Origin: Methylocystis sp. MJC1
GTDB taxonomy: Bacteria > Pseudomonadota > Alphaproteobacteria > Rhizobiales > Beijerinckiaceae
Direction: 5' to 3'
DNA: 64,000 nucleotides
Assembly (NCBI RefSeq): GCF_026427715.1
Contig: NZ_CP107558.1
Span: forward strand, 657,001-721,000
Shown one piece after another: positions 1-8,358 of the stretch (position 1 is its first letter; each line of letters begins with the position of its first letter). The translations under genes were made by a program, and so were the position numbers. The notes beneath the pieces were generated by a model that had not been told where the DNA came from, searched no databases, and saw nothing but the letters and a program-made list of their open reading frames with translations.

Positions 1-2372
1 GCGAGGCGGAAGCGAATGCCCGCCTTGCGGAGATCGAGGCGGCGCTGGTCGAGACCGAATCAGAACTCTCCGACGCGCAACAGCAGCTCGCCGGGGTCAA
101 CGCCCGCCGGGCCTCGATCGAGTCGGCGTTGCGCGATGAAAATCAGCGCGTCGCGCGCTTCGAAGCGGAGCTCACCCGCCTCGATACGGAATTTGCCCTC
201 ATCGCCGGCCAGGGCGGAGGCGCCGAAGAGGCTGAACGGCTCGCCGAAGCCTTCGAAATGGCGGTCGAAGCAGCCCACGCCGCCGACGAGGCCGCCCAAA
301 TGGCGGAAGAGGCTCAGCGGGCGGCGCGCGACGCCGAATCCGCCGCTCGCCAGCCGGTGGAGCAGGCGGCGCTGAAGGCGCAGCGGCTGGAGACGGAAGT
401 CCGCACGCTCGAAAATCTGCTCCAGTCCGGCTCGGGCGGGCTCTGGGCCCCCGTGGTCGAGAGCATGACAGTCGAGAAGGGCTATGAGACCGCGCTCGGG
501 GCGGCGCTCGGCGACGATCTCGACGCCTCCGCCGAAACCTCCGCGCCCGCCCATTGGGCGGTCACCTCCAACATTGGCGATCCTGCGCTGCCGCCCGGGG
601 TCCGCTCGCTCGGCGAGATGGTCGAGGCGCCGCCGGCGCTGCGCCGCCGTCTGGCGCAGATCGGCGTCGTTCTGCGCGCCGAGGGCGAAAGCCTGCGCAA
701 GCTCTTGAAGCCCGGCCAGCGGCTCGTCTCCAAAGAGGGCGATCTGTGGCGCTGGGACGGCTTCACCCAGGCCGCCGAGGCTCCGACGCCGGCCGCCCGC
801 CGTCTCGCCGAAAAGAACCGGCTCGAAGATCTGCGCACTGAGGCCGAACGCGCCCGCGCCCAAGCGGATGCGCTTGCCGAGGAGCTCGACGCCGCGCGCG
901 AGGCCACCCGTCTCGCCGCCATGGCCGACGCCGAGGCTCGTGACGCCCAGCGTCGTTCCCGCGCTCAGCTCGAGGAGGCGCGTGAGCGCCACAGCGCGGC
1001 GGAGCGGCGTCTCGCACAGATCGGCCAGCGCCTCTCGGCGCTGGAGGAGGCCAAGGCCCACACGCTCGCCAATCGCGACGAGGCCGCGCAAAAGCGCGAC
1101 ACGCTTTGCGCGCAGCTCGATGCGCTGGAGGAGCCCGCGTCGCTCGCCGGCATGCTGGAGAGTCTGCGCTCTCGCGCCATGGTCGAGCGCGCCCAGGCGG
1201 GCGAGGCCCGCGCCGCGCTCACGAGCCTGCGCAACGAAGCGAGCGCCCGCGCCTCCCGCATCAACGCGATTGCCCGCGAGATCGCTTCCTGGGCGGAGCG
1301 GCGCGACCGCGCCCAGGATCGTCTCGGCGAATTGGAGGAACGCCTCGAATCGGCGCGCGAGGAGCAGGAGCGCCTCGCCGAATCGCCCGACGCCTTCCTC
1401 GAACAGCGCCGCGCGCTGATGAACGCGCTCGAAGACGCCGAAGCCGCCCGCCGCGCCGCCTCGGACGCCCGCGCCGAGGCCGAAACACGGCTCGCCGAAT
1501 CGGATCGCGCCGCGCGCGCCGCGCTCGACGCCATGAGCGCCGCCCGTGAGGCCAAGGCGCGCAGCGAAGCGCAATTGGAGGCGGCCAAACAACGCGCCGC
1601 CGACATAGAGCGCGCCATCCAGCACGATCTCGAAACGACCCCCGCCGCGCTTGCGGGCATCGCCGGCGTGAAGGAGGGTGACGAGCTTCCTGAGATTGCC
1701 GAGGTCGAAAAGCGGCTCGAAATTCTACGGGCTGATCGCGAGCGGCTCGGCGCTGTGAACCTGCGCGCCGAGGAAGAGCTCTCCGAGATCGATTCGACGC
1801 GCGACAAGATGATCGCCGAACGCGACGATCTTGCGGAAGCCATCAAGAAGCTGCGCGCCGCCATCGCCAGCCTCAACAAGGAAGGCCGCGAGCGCCTGCT
1901 CGCCGCCTTCGACAAGGTCAATGCGCATTTCAAGGAGCTGTTCACGATCCTCTTCGGCGGCGGCTCGGCGGAATTGCAGCTCGTCGAAAGCGACGATCCG
2001 CTGGAAGCGGGCCTCGACATTCTCGCCCGCCCGCCGGGCAAGAAGCCCGCGGCCATGTCGCTGCTCTCAGGCGGCGAGCAGGCGCTGACCGCTATGTCTT
2101 TGATCTTCGCGGTATTCTTGACCAACCCCTCGCCGATCTGCGTGCTCGACGAAGTCGACGCGCCGCTCGACGATTACAACGTCGAGCGCTTCTGCGACCT
2201 CATCGACGAAATGCGCAAGAAGACCGACACGCGCTTCGTGACGATCACCCACAACCCGATCACCATGGCGCGCATGGACCGGCTCTTCGGCGTGACCCAA
2301 GCCGAGCGCGGAATTTCGCAGCTCGTGTCGGTGGATCTGGAGCAGGCGGAGAAGTTCGCGCTGGCGAGCTGA
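1..2372 (+). CDS. smc: Chromosome segregation ATPase SMC, C-terminal part (5' end outside window)
   Basis: SMC is a ring-forming ATPase that compacts and segregates the chromosome together with ScpA/ScpB. The frame is open from base 3 with no start in the window, so the N-terminal Walker A domain and first coiled-coil arm are missing. What remains is the hinge (about 430-760), a long Ala/Glu/Arg-rich antiparallel coiled coil, and the C-terminal ATPase lobe. That lobe shows the ABC signature LLSGGEQALTA (about 2059-2091), Walker B CVLDEVDAPLDD (about 2140-2175) and a switch histidine in TITHNP. The DsbA-like gene often found next to smc in this group is instead at 28800. Confidence 0.95.
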   Translation, partial: EAEANARLAEIEAALVETESELSDAQQQLAGVNARRASIESALRDENQRVARFEAELTRLDTEFALIAGQGGGAEEAERLAEAFEMAVEAAHAADEAAQMAEEAQRAARDAESAARQPVEQAALKAQRLETEVRTLENLLQSGSGGLWAPVVESMTVEKGYETALGAALGDDLDASAETSAPAHWAVTSNIGDPALPPGVRSLGEMVEAPPALRRRLAQIGVVLRAEGESLRKLLKPGQRLVSKEGDLWRWDGFTQAAEAPTPAARRLAEKNRLEDLRTEAERARAQADALAEELDAAREATRLAAMADAEARDAQRRSRAQLEEARERHSAAERRLAQIGQRLSALEEAKAHTLANRDEAAQKRDTLCAQLDALEEPASLAGMLESLRSRAMVERAQAGEARAALTSLRNEASARASRINAIAREIASWAERRDRAQDRLGELEERLESAREEQERLAESPDAFLEQRRALMNALEDAEAARRAASDARAEAETRLAESDRAARAALDAMSAAREAKARSEAQLEAAKQRAADIERAIQHDLETTPAALAGIAGVKEGDELPEIAEVEKRLEILRADRERLGAVNLRAEEELSEIDSTRDKMIAERDDLAEAIKKLRAAIASLNKEGRERLLAAFDKVNAHFKELFTILFGGGSAELQLVESDDPLEAGLDILARPPGKKPAAMSLLSGGEQALTAMSLIFAVFLTNPSPICVLDEVDAPLDDYNVERFCDLIDEMRKKTDTRFVTITHNPITMARMDRLFGVTQAERGISQLVSVDLEQAEKFALAS

Positions 2373-2397
2373 TGAAGCGCGGTTTCCTGAGTTGAAA

Positions 2398-2712
2398 TCA
2401 GCTCTCGGTAGAAAACACCGTCGGCAGGTCCCGCCGTCCATCGAGCACTCTGACGACCTCGACTGCATCGACGGCGACCCGGCAGAACAAGACTGTAGGG
2501 TAGACAACGATCGACCGGACGCCCGGGCGTAATTCGTCGCGTTGCCGGCTAAGGAAAGGGTGCTCAATCAGCCGGTTGGCAGCTGCATGAATGTCGCGCA
2601 GATGAGTGTCCGCGATTTCAGTTGAAAAACGCCGCGCGCCTTCGCCCCAAATGTCGAGCAAATCTGCTTCCGACTCGGGCGACCAGAAGAGGCGGAGCTT
2701 ATGGTCGGAAAT
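2398..2712 (-). CDS. ParE/RelE-superfamily toxin of a type II toxin-antitoxin pair
   Basis: Compact plasmid-stabilisation (ParE) fold, predicted to poison gyrase or act as a ribosome-dependent RNase until bound by its antitoxin. Recognisable blocks are an N-terminal strand KLRLFWSPESEADLLDIW, a helix ending LIEHPF, and the C-terminal strands RSIVVYPTVLFCRV and VEVVRVLDGRRDL. The first standard start (TTG at 2661) would remove the first strand and half of the first helix. The frame stays open to 2733, and an ATT at 2710-2712 gives the expected N-terminus, overlapping the antitoxin stop by 14 bases. The start is therefore uncertain; the conserved body is 2398-2661. It lies directly downstream of the antitoxin at 2699-2920. 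Confidence 0.8.
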   Translation of the reverse strand: MSDHKLRLFWSPESEADLLDIWGEGARRFSTEIADTHLRDIHAAANRLIEHPFLSRQRDELRPGVRSIVVYPTVLFCRVAVDAVEVVRVLDGRRDLPTVFSTES

Positions 2713-2920
2713 GGAGCGCGTGGGCGCGCGAGATCACATCCTCGATATCGAGTTCTCGACCGTCACCCGCGTCGAGCGACGCAATCCCATGGTCGAGGTC
2801 TGTGCGCAATCGACGCAACGCCTCGACATATCGATCGAGGTCGCGCCCGATTCGATTCTGATCGCTATCGGAAAGCTCGTGGGCCTTTGCGATTGCCTGG
2901 TCGAGAACATTGGATGACAT
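2699..2920 (-). CDS. Antitoxin of the ParE-type module
   Basis: 73-residue acidic, helical protein with the pattern of small ParD/RelB-like antitoxins. It has a SDSDQNRIGRDL-type helix, an RRLRTDLDHGI helix, and a GRELDIEDVI toxin-wrapping segment near the C-terminus. Such proteins neutralise the toxin and usually repress their own operon. The ATG at 2918-2920 is preceded, only six bases upstream, by a perfect TATAAT. Antitoxin-first gene order and overlap with the toxin gene fit translational coupling. The exact antitoxin family cannot be fixed by eye. Confidence 0.75.
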   Translation of the reverse strand: MSSNVLDQAIAKAHELSDSDQNRIGRDLDRYVEALRRLRTDLDHGIASLDAGDGRELDIEDVISRAHALHFRP

Positions 2921-2940
2921 CTATGCATTATAGCACGCTT
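2921..2940 (-). promoter_or_regulatory. Promoter -10 box of the toxin-antitoxin operon, possibly leaderless
   Basis: On the minus strand a perfect TATAAT lies at 2932-2927, six bases before the antitoxin ATG. Transcription from it would begin at or just inside the start codon. The imperfect inverted repeat CTAT-AATGC-ATAG overlaps the box and could be the autorepression operator. No good -35 hexamer is visible. Confidence 0.5.
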
Positions 2941-3109
2941 GAGGCGGCAGGGCACGTCCGGGCAGCCAGCGGCGTCAGCGTCGAGGTTTCATTCCGTTTC
3001 CGGCCGCACTGGGGCTCTTCGCAAATGCACAAACTTTAAGCCGGCGCAAATCGTCCCGATCTGTCCTTTTTCATTCAAAATCAGTTGTATTGCGCAATTC
3101 CCAGCCGCC

Positions 3110-3138
3110 TTGACTTCACCGTGGCCCGTCAATATGTT
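3110..3138 (+). promoter_or_regulatory. Sigma-70-type promoter of the F0 ATP synthase operon
   Basis: TTGACT (3110-3115), a 17-base spacer and TATGTT (3133-3138), about 140 bases upstream of atpI. Five of six and four of six bases match the consensus. No other feature was recognised between the antitoxin start at 2920 and atpI at 3278. Confidence 0.6.
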
Positions 3139-3277
3139 GCGCGCGGCTCGAAAGGGGACGGCTGAAAGGCCGGGCTTTTTCGATCAAGCCGCTCCCGGAA
3201 CCGGATAATCCCCCGAACAAGCCGCCCTCGGCCATGGTTCAATTTTGCGCGCCAATCCGGCGCGACGGAGAGAGCCG

Positions 3278-3601
3278 ATGAACGAGGACGACAAGCGGAA
3301 CGCCGAAATGGACGCGCTCAACGCGCGGCTCGAGAAGCTCAACGCGGCGCTGCGTCAGCGCGAGGAAGAGCAGATCGCCAAGGAGGCGCCGCCGCCCGAG
3401 AGAAGGGGCCTGTCGCGGGCGTTGAGCGTCGGGCTCAATGCGTTTTCCGAATTCGTGGGCGCAGTGCTGGTTGGCGGGCTGGTCGGCTGGAAAGCCGACG
3501 AATGGCTCGGGACCAAGCCCTGGCTGATGATCGTCTTGCTCGGTCTCGGCATAGCGGCTGGTTTTTGGAATATTTATCGCGTGGCGAAGCCGCAGGCTTG
3601 A
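3278..3601 (+). CDS. atpI: F0F1 ATP synthase assembly protein / subunit I
   Basis: Small membrane protein that helps assemble the c-ring. The N-terminal half (about 1-45) is a charged Glu/Arg/Lys helix. It is followed by two hydrophobic segments: NAFSEFVGAVLVGGLVGW (a conserved glycine-rich AtpI signature) and WLMIVLLGLGIAAGFWNIYR. The ATG at 3278 is chosen because GGAG sits seven bases upstream; an earlier in-frame start at 3245 would add an unsupported extension. First gene of the F0 operon; alphaproteobacteria carry F0 apart from the F1 genes, as here. Confidence 0.9.
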   Translation: MNEDDKRNAEMDALNARLEKLNAALRQREEEQIAKEAPPPERRGLSRALSVGLNAFSEFVGAVLVGGLVGWKADEWLGTKPWLMIVLLGLGIAAGFWNIYRVAKPQA

Positions 3602-3684
3602 AGCCGTCGCGATCGAGACGAGACCTAGGGCGCGGTTGTCGCGCGATCAATCGAGGGCCGGGCGGAGACGCCCGGGCAGGGACG

Positions 3685-4452
3685 ATGAGCACAGAAGCAG
3701 CGGCCGCGCCGAATCCGATCGAACAGTTCGAACTGCACCGCTACTTCCCGCATCAGATGGCGGGCGTCGAAACCTCCTTCACCAACGCCTCGCTCTACAT
3801 GCTGCTCGCCGCGCTCGGCGTGGTGTTCCTGATGGTCCTCGCTACCTCGCGCAAGGCGATCGTGCCGGGCCGCTTCCAGGCGCTGGCGGAGATGCTCTAC
3901 GAGTTCGTCGCGGGCACGGTGCGCTCGACGGCGGGTAAGGAGGGGATGAAGTTCTTCCCCTTCGTCTTCTCGCTGTTTTCCTTCATCCTCATCTCCAATC
4001 TGATCGGGCTCATCCCCTACACCTATTCGGTGACGAGCCAGATCGTCGTGACGGGCGCCTTTGCGTTGCTGGTCATCTCGCTGGTGACCGCCTACGGCTT
4101 CTATCGCCACGGCTTCGGCTTCCTGAACCTCTTCGTGCCGCATGGCGTGCCGCTGCCGGTGCTGGTGATCCTCGTGCCGATCGAGGTCATCTCCTTCCTG
4201 TCGCGGCCGGTGTCGCTCTCCATTCGTCTTTTCGCCAACATCCTCGCGGGCCACGTGACGCTCGCGGTGTTCGGCGGCTTCGTTGTGCTGCTGCTTGCGG
4301 CCGGCGGCGTCTATCAGGCGCTCGCGCCGGTGCCGCTGCTCGCAATCGTCGCGCTCTATGCGCTGGAGCTGCTTGTCGCCTGTCTGCAGGCCTTCGTCTT
4401 CAGCGTCCTCACTTGCGTCTATCTCAACGACGCGATCCATCCGGGCCACTGA
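3685..4452 (+). CDS. atpB: ATP synthase F0 subunit a
   Basis: 255-residue integral membrane stator subunit forming the two proton half-channels against the c-ring. The Pfam-type core is clear: several transmembrane helices, the NLIGLIPYTY motif after the second hydrophobic region, and the conserved arginine helix LSIRLFANILAGH that faces the c-ring carboxylate. A further helix near the C-terminus ends before YLNDAIHPGH. The ATG at 3685 gives the canonical N-terminus MSTEAAAAPNPIEQFEL. The longer in-frame extension from 3502 overlaps atpI and is not likely to be real. Confidence 0.97.
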   Translation: MSTEAAAAPNPIEQFELHRYFPHQMAGVETSFTNASLYMLLAALGVVFLMVLATSRKAIVPGRFQALAEMLYEFVAGTVRSTAGKEGMKFFPFVFSLFSFILISNLIGLIPYTYSVTSQIVVTGAFALLVISLVTAYGFYRHGFGFLNLFVPHGVPLPVLVILVPIEVISFLSRPVSLSIRLFANILAGHVTLAVFGGFVVLLLAAGGVYQALAPVPLLAIVALYALELLVACLQAFVFSVLTCVYLNDAIHPGH

Positions 4453-4498
4453 TAAACATCCAACAATAAACGCTGGTCCTTAGAAACAGGAGAGTATT

Positions 4499-4723
4499 AT
4501 GGCTACCGAAATGCAACTGGTTGGCGCGGGTCTCGCCGCGATCGGCACCGGCGCTGCGGCGATCGGCGTCGGCATCATCTTCGGCAATTTCGTCAACGGC
4601 GCGCTGCGCAATCCGTCGGCGGCCGCTTCCCAGTTCACCAACGCCATCATCGGCGCGGCGCTCGCGGAAGGCCTGGGCATCTTCGCCTTCGTCATCGCGC
4701 TGCTGCTGTATCTGAAGGCCTAA
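4499..4723 (+). CDS. atpE: ATP synthase F0 subunit c
   Basis: 74-residue proteolipid forming the rotor ring. It is a hairpin of two membrane helices joined by the polar loop [10 protein letters not shown]. The proton-carrying acidic residue is Glu57 in [13 protein letters not shown]. An AGGAGA-like ribosome site lies a few bases upstream of the ATG. Expression is expected to be higher than that of its neighbours because the ring needs many copies; a stable hairpin directly after the gene (4746-4766) fits that. Confidence 0.97.
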   Translation: MATEMQLVGAGLAAIGTGAAAIGVGIIFGNFVNGALRNPSAAASQFTNAIIGAALAEGLGIFAFVIALLLYLKA

Positions 4724-4745
4724 GGCTTTCCTGATCTCTTTGTGG

Positions 4746-4766
4746 GGCGCGCCTCGATTGCGCGCC
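4746..4766 (+). other. Intercistronic hairpin after atpE
   Basis: Perfect seven-pair stem GGCGCGC / GCGCGCC with a seven-base loop, lying in the 107-base gap between atpE and the b' gene and not followed by a T-run. Hairpins here can stabilise the upstream atpE message or partly attenuate downstream transcription; the role is inferred. Confidence 0.5.
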
Positions 4767-4830
4767 TCGCATCTTATGCCCCGTAGAGGCGTCCGCGTCC
4801 CATCGCGCGCCGCGTCGAAGACTTTGGATC

Positions 4831-5421
4831 ATGTCCATGGCGATCATCTCTTCCGCCCACGCCGCTGAGGCCGAGCAGGAAACCCAAGCGACGCATGAGT
4901 CGGTGGGCGCGTCGGGCGGCGAAGCCCATCACGAAGGCGGCTTTCCGCCCTTCCAGACCGAGAATTTCGCGCCGCAGCTCTTCTGGCTCGTCCTGATCTT
5001 CGGCTTCCTCTACATTCTCATGTCGCGCATCGCGCTGCCGCGCGTCGGCGGCATCATCGAGAATCGCGAGCAGAAGATCGCCTCCGATCTCGACGCCTCT
5101 CGCGAGATGCAGGCCAAGGCGCAGGCCGCGGCCGCCGCCAATGACGAAAATCTGCGCTTGCGTCGCGAAGAGGCGCAGGCCATCGGCCGTGAGGCTCAGC
5201 AGAAGATCGCCAATGAGACGGCTGCGCAGCGCGCCCGCGCCGAATCCGAGGCCGGCGAAAAAATTCGCGCGGCCGAAGAGCGCATCAACGTCGCCAAGTC
5301 CGCTGCGCTCGCCAATGTCGAAGAGATCGCGCTCGACGCTGCAGCCTCGATCGTCGAGAAGCTGACCGGCGTTCCGGCGGATCGCGCCCGGCTTGCCGCC
5401 GAATACAAGTCCGTGAACTGA
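4831..5421 (+). CDS. atpF': ATP synthase F0 subunit b'
   Basis: 196-residue peripheral-stalk subunit. An Ala/Glu/His-rich N-terminal tail (about 1-48) precedes one membrane helix (about 49-66, APQLFWLVLIFGFLYILM). A long charged coiled coil rich in Ala, Glu, Arg and Gln runs to the C-terminus. Organisms with b and b' build a heterodimeric stalk; the b gene follows 14 bases downstream. The longer N-terminal tail and position directly after atpE mark this as b' rather than b. Confidence 0.93.
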   Translation: MSMAIISSAHAAEAEQETQATHESVGASGGEAHHEGGFPPFQTENFAPQLFWLVLIFGFLYILMSRIALPRVGGIIENREQKIASDLDASREMQAKAQAAAAANDENLRLRREEAQAIGREAQQKIANETAAQRARAESEAGEKIRAAEERINVAKSAALANVEEIALDAAASIVEKLTGVPADRARLAAEYKSVN

Positions 5422-5435
5422 GGAGACGCGTTTCC

Positions 5436-5933
5436 ATGCATTTCGACGCGGAATTCTACGTCGCCGTCGGCTTCACGATCTTTGTGCTCGTGCTGCTCTG
5501 GGTCGGCGCCCATTCGAAATTCGCTGCGCTGATCGACGCACGCATCAACCGCATCAAGAGCGAACTCGCCGAGGCCGAGCGTCTGCGCGCAGAAGCCGAG
5601 GCGCTGCTGGCGTCCTTTGAAAAGAAGCGTGAGGAAGCCGAGGCCGAAGCCAAGGCGATCGTCGCGCAGGCGAAGGAAGAGGCCGAACTGATCGCCTCCG
5701 AAGGCAAGCGCCGCGTCGAGGAATTCACCGCGCGCAGCGTGAAGCAGGTCGAGCAGAAGATCGCTCAAGCCGAGGCGCACGCCGCCGCGGAAGTGCGCGC
5801 TGCCGCCGCCGACGCGGCCGCGAAGGTCGCCGAGCGCGTGCTTGCCAGCGGCGCAGCCGGCAAAGACTTCGTCATGGCCGGCATCAATGACGTAAAATCG
5901 CTCGCCGAGCCGGCCCGCTACGTCTCGAACTAA
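5436..5933 (+). CDS. atpF: ATP synthase F0 subunit b
   Basis: 165-residue peripheral-stalk subunit with an N-terminal membrane helix (FYVAVGFTIFVLVLLWVG) followed by a continuous amphipathic coiled coil made largely of AEAE/AKA repeats. It pairs with the b' product from the preceding gene and links F0 to the F1 head. GAGGAG lies upstream of the ATG at suitable spacing. Last gene of the operon, followed by a strong terminator at 5972. Confidence 0.95.
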   Translation: MHFDAEFYVAVGFTIFVLVLLWVGAHSKFAALIDARINRIKSELAEAERLRAEAEALLASFEKKREEAEAEAKAIVAQAKEEAELIASEGKRRVEEFTARSVKQVEQKIAQAEAHAAAEVRAAAADAAAKVAERVLASGAAGKDFVMAGINDVKSLAEPARYVSN

Positions 5934-5971
5934 TCGAGCGGCGCGCCTTAGCTCAGCGTTTCCTTTTTGAT

Positions 5972-6008
5972 GGGCCGGCAGCCTTTTAGCGCCGGCCCTT
6001 CTTCTTTT
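5972..6008 (+). terminator. Rho-independent terminator of the atp operon
   Basis: Perfect eight-pair stem GGGCCGGC (5972-5979) / GCCGGCCC (5991-5998), an 11-base loop, then a T-rich TTCTTCTTTTT tract. The stop codon of the convergent gene (5986-5988) lies in the loop. On the minus strand no U-tract follows, so it acts mainly for the atp operon. Confidence 0.85.
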
Positions 6009-6582
6009 TGTGAACCGGCGCGTCATCGGCGGCGGCGCCATCGGTGAAGCCGACGAGGATTTCATAATCCTCCTGAGCCTTCGCGACCGTCGGCGCGACG
6101 ATGGGGTCGGCAAGAAGACGGAAATCGGCCCGCGCGGCGCCCGAAGGAATGGCCGCGCTCACCCGGTAAGTTTTCGACGATAAGATGGAATCGTCCTTGG
6201 TTCGGCGCAGCGCCACGCGGATAGCGCCCCCGTAAGACCCAGGGGCGCCGACGGGACCCAACATGGCGTCACCCTCGATCCCAACCCTGATCGCCAGATG
6301 ATCGCCTTCAACGATGCACTCCCGCGCCGTCGATTTGATCGACAGCTGGTGATGCACGGACGCCGCATCGGCGCCAGCAGGCGAACGAATCATATGCGAT
6401 CCGTTCTCATTCACGATGACAGGGCAGTCGGCCGTGGCGCCGGGCGCCAGGGCTTCGCCTTTCGAGTCGCCTCCGAACCAATCGGGAACGCCGACCTTGG
6501 GAAGCTCGAATGCCGCCGCGCCGAATGTGGAGAGCCCCGCGGCGACGGCCAGCGCTCCTAAACCAATAAAGCCAGCTTTCAT
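5986..6582 (-). CDS. Exported protein of unknown function
   Basis: 198 residues. A clear signal peptide (MKAGFIGLGALAVAAGLSTF, probable cleavage near AAAFEL) precedes a soluble domain with two cysteines (ADCPVIV and ARECIVEG) that could form a disulfide. The pattern ADCPVIVNENGSHMIRSP continues into a beta-rich stretch ending in a basic KKKKGRR tail. I do not recognise the family with certainty; similar small periplasmic proteins occur in Hyphomicrobiales. It follows the IalB-family gene by 16 bases on the same strand, so the two are probably cotranscribed. Confidence 0.7.
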   Translation of the reverse strand: MKAGFIGLGALAVAAGLSTFGAAAFELPKVGVPDWFGGDSKGEALAPGATADCPVIVNENGSHMIRSPAGADAASVHHQLSIKSTARECIVEGDHLAIRVGIEGDAMLGPVGAPGSYGGAIRVALRRTKDDSILSSKTYRVSAAIPSGAARADFRLLADPIVAPTVAKAQEDYEILVGFTDGAAADDAPVHKKKKGRR

Positions 6583-6598
6583 ATAAACGCGCCCATCC

Positions 6599-7132
6599 TT
6601 ATGGAAGCTTTGCGAAGCCTTCTTTGAAGCCCTGGAGGGTCAGCGGAAGGCCGATTCCTTCCTCTGGCACCTGATGAATGATGAAGGTCGCCGTTTTGCC
6701 ATTCTTGAGCTGCTCGATCAGCTTGTCGTCCATGACGACCTCCGCCACGCAACCTGTTGGCAGACATTTGACAAAACCGGCGCGACCAATGTCGGTTTCG
6801 TCGATTTTCAGACCTAGCCCATTGGGTAGGAGAACCCCGAGCGGCGCGATCACCCTGAGCAAACGGCTTTTTCCGTCGCTCGTCTTCAAGACGATGACGA
6901 CCAGATTGACGTTGCTCTTGTCTTCGGCGACGACGCTTTGGATCAAGGCGCATTGCTCTGCGGAGGCGCCTAATGGCGTTTCGCAGCGAATTTCCCAGTC
7001 GCCGAACTTGGATTTCACGACGCCTTGCGCGGTCGCCGCGCCGACACAGCCGATCGTCAGGATCATTCCGGCAAGGCCCGCGACTGTTTGTCGCAAGGGG
7101 GCCACGTATGACGCGGCGCGCAAAGGATTCAT
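6599..7132 (-). CDS. Invasion-associated locus B (IalB) family periplasmic protein
   Basis: 177 residues with a signal peptide followed by the family opening KFGDWEIRCE. Four cysteines lie in the mature part (RCETP, EQCAL, VKCLPTGC), and the repeated GVLLPNGLGLKID and ATFIIH-type beta segments are typical of IalB proteins. IalB homologues are widespread in non-pathogenic alphaproteobacteria, where they are thought to act in the envelope; the Bartonella invasion role should not be transferred. First gene of a two-gene operon reading away from coxB. Confidence 0.85.
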   Translation of the reverse strand: MNPLRAASYVAPLRQTVAGLAGMILTIGCVGAATAQGVVKSKFGDWEIRCETPLGASAEQCALIQSVVAEDKSNVNLVVIVLKTSDGKSRLLRVIAPLGVLLPNGLGLKIDETDIGRAGFVKCLPTGCVAEVVMDDKLIEQLKNGKTATFIIHQVPEEGIGLPLTLQGFKEGFAKLP

Positions 7133-7449
7133 GGTCGCTCCAGCAGCAGTTGCTCTTCTTCGCCGATCCTGCGATCCAATCTCGGCCGCATAGCGGCGAC
7201 CTGCGATGAGGGCCGCCGTTGCCTAGCAAATGGACCCGTCCTGTCAAGCCGACGCGAAAACCCGGGAGACTTTGGCGATAGCGCGACGTTTTGTCATTCA
7301 AATGTGGCGTCGCAGTAATTGCGCGAGGCTGCCGTTTGTGGTTGAACCGGGCCGGGTCGGGCGAGAGCTTTTGGCGGCGGAAGCGCGTCCGAAAATTGCA
7401 TGAAAAACATCGAAACTGGCTGACGAATAAGGTGCGAAAGGCGACCTGC
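7133..7449 (+). other. Divergent intergenic region between the IalB gene and coxB
   Basis: 317 bases that must hold the promoters for both the minus-strand ialB operon and the plus-strand cox operon. I see AT-richer patches around 7280-7320 and 7400-7435, including a TTGCAT at about 7396, but no pair of hexamers good enough to call. No RNA gene or repeat recognised. Confidence 0.4.
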
Positions 7450-8319
7450 ATGTCCAAGGGCAATCGAAAATTCATGTCTGGAGGAGCGCTCGCTGCGCTA
7501 GTTGCGCTTCCGGTCGTCCTCTTTGCGGGCCTCGCCTTTGCTCAGGTGGAAGGGCAACCCACGCCGGGCGGCATCGGCCTCCCTGCGACGGTTACTGACG
7601 TCGGGCACGAGACGCAGTTTTTCTACAATGGCATCCTTCTGCCGATCATCACCTTCATCGCCCTGTCCGTGCTGGGTCTGCTGCTCTACGTATCGTGGCG
7701 GTACAATGAGCAGTCCAATCCGGTGCCGTCGAAGCTCACGCATCACACGGGCCTCGAGATCGCCTGGACGCTGCTCCCGATCCTTATTCTGGTCTTCATC
7801 GCTATTCCGTCCTTCCGCATTCTCGCGCATCAGGTCGAAATCCCCGAGTCGAAGATCACCATCAAGGTGACGGGCAATCAGTGGTACTGGTCCTACAAAT
7901 ATCCGGAGGATCAGGGCGGCGGCTTCGGTTTCGATCAGCTCATGAAGCAGGAGAACGAGTTGAAGGACGGCGAGCCGCGCCTCCTCGCCGTGGACAACGA
8001 AGCCTATGTCCCGGTCAATGAAGTCGTGAAGCTGCAGATCACTGCGGCGGATGTCATTCATTCCTTCGTCATTCCGGCTTTCGGCGTCCGCATGGACGCG
8101 GTGCCGGGTCGTCTCAACGAGACCTGGTTCAGGGCTGAGAAGGAAGGCGTCTATTACGGCCAGTGCTCCAAGATTTGCGGCAAGGACCACGCCTTCATGC
8201 CCATGGCGATCCGCGTCGTCAGCCGCGACAAATATGATGCGTGGTTGGTCGAGGCCAAGAAGAAGTTCGCGGCGGCCGAGTCGCATACGCGCCTCGCTTC
8301 GAACGAACAGGCCCGCTGA
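7450..8319 (+). CDS. coxB: Cytochrome c oxidase subunit II
   Basis: 289-residue CuA-bearing subunit of an aa3-type oxidase that receives electrons from cytochrome c in the periplasm. A signal-like N-terminus (ALAALVALPVVLFAGLAFAQ) is followed by two membrane helices. The cupredoxin domain holds the docking/electron-entry motif GNQWYWSYKYPE and the CuA site, made of an upstream histidine (DVIHSFVIP) and YYGQCSKICGKDHAFM. ATG 7450 is chosen because it starts just before the signal sequence. No C-terminal cytochrome c domain is present. Confidence 0.96.
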   Translation: MSKGNRKFMSGGALAALVALPVVLFAGLAFAQVEGQPTPGGIGLPATVTDVGHETQFFYNGILLPIITFIALSVLGLLLYVSWRYNEQSNPVPSKLTHHTGLEIAWTLLPILILVFIAIPSFRILAHQVEIPESKITIKVTGNQWYWSYKYPEDQGGGFGFDQLMKQENELKDGEPRLLAVDNEAYVPVNEVVKLQITAADVIHSFVIPAFGVRMDAVPGRLNETWFRAEKEGVYYGQCSKICGKDHAFMPMAIRVVSRDKYDAWLVEAKKKFAAAESHTRLASNEQAR

Positions 8320-8358
8320 AACAGACGCAAGACAACATAAGACATCGAGGAACAAACG

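Noticed and set aside
60..1625. 521-residue minus-strand open frame opposite smc
   Set aside because: Its sequence is Arg/Gly/Leu-rich noise typical of the antisense of a high-GC coiled-coil gene, while the plus frame has SMC motifs.
3502..3684. N-terminal extension of the atpB frame
   Set aside because: It overlaps atpI, and the canonical subunit a N-terminus begins at 3685.
6599..7132. IalB-family protein as a virulence factor
   Set aside because: The family is widespread in free-living alphaproteobacteria; nothing else here suggests host interaction.
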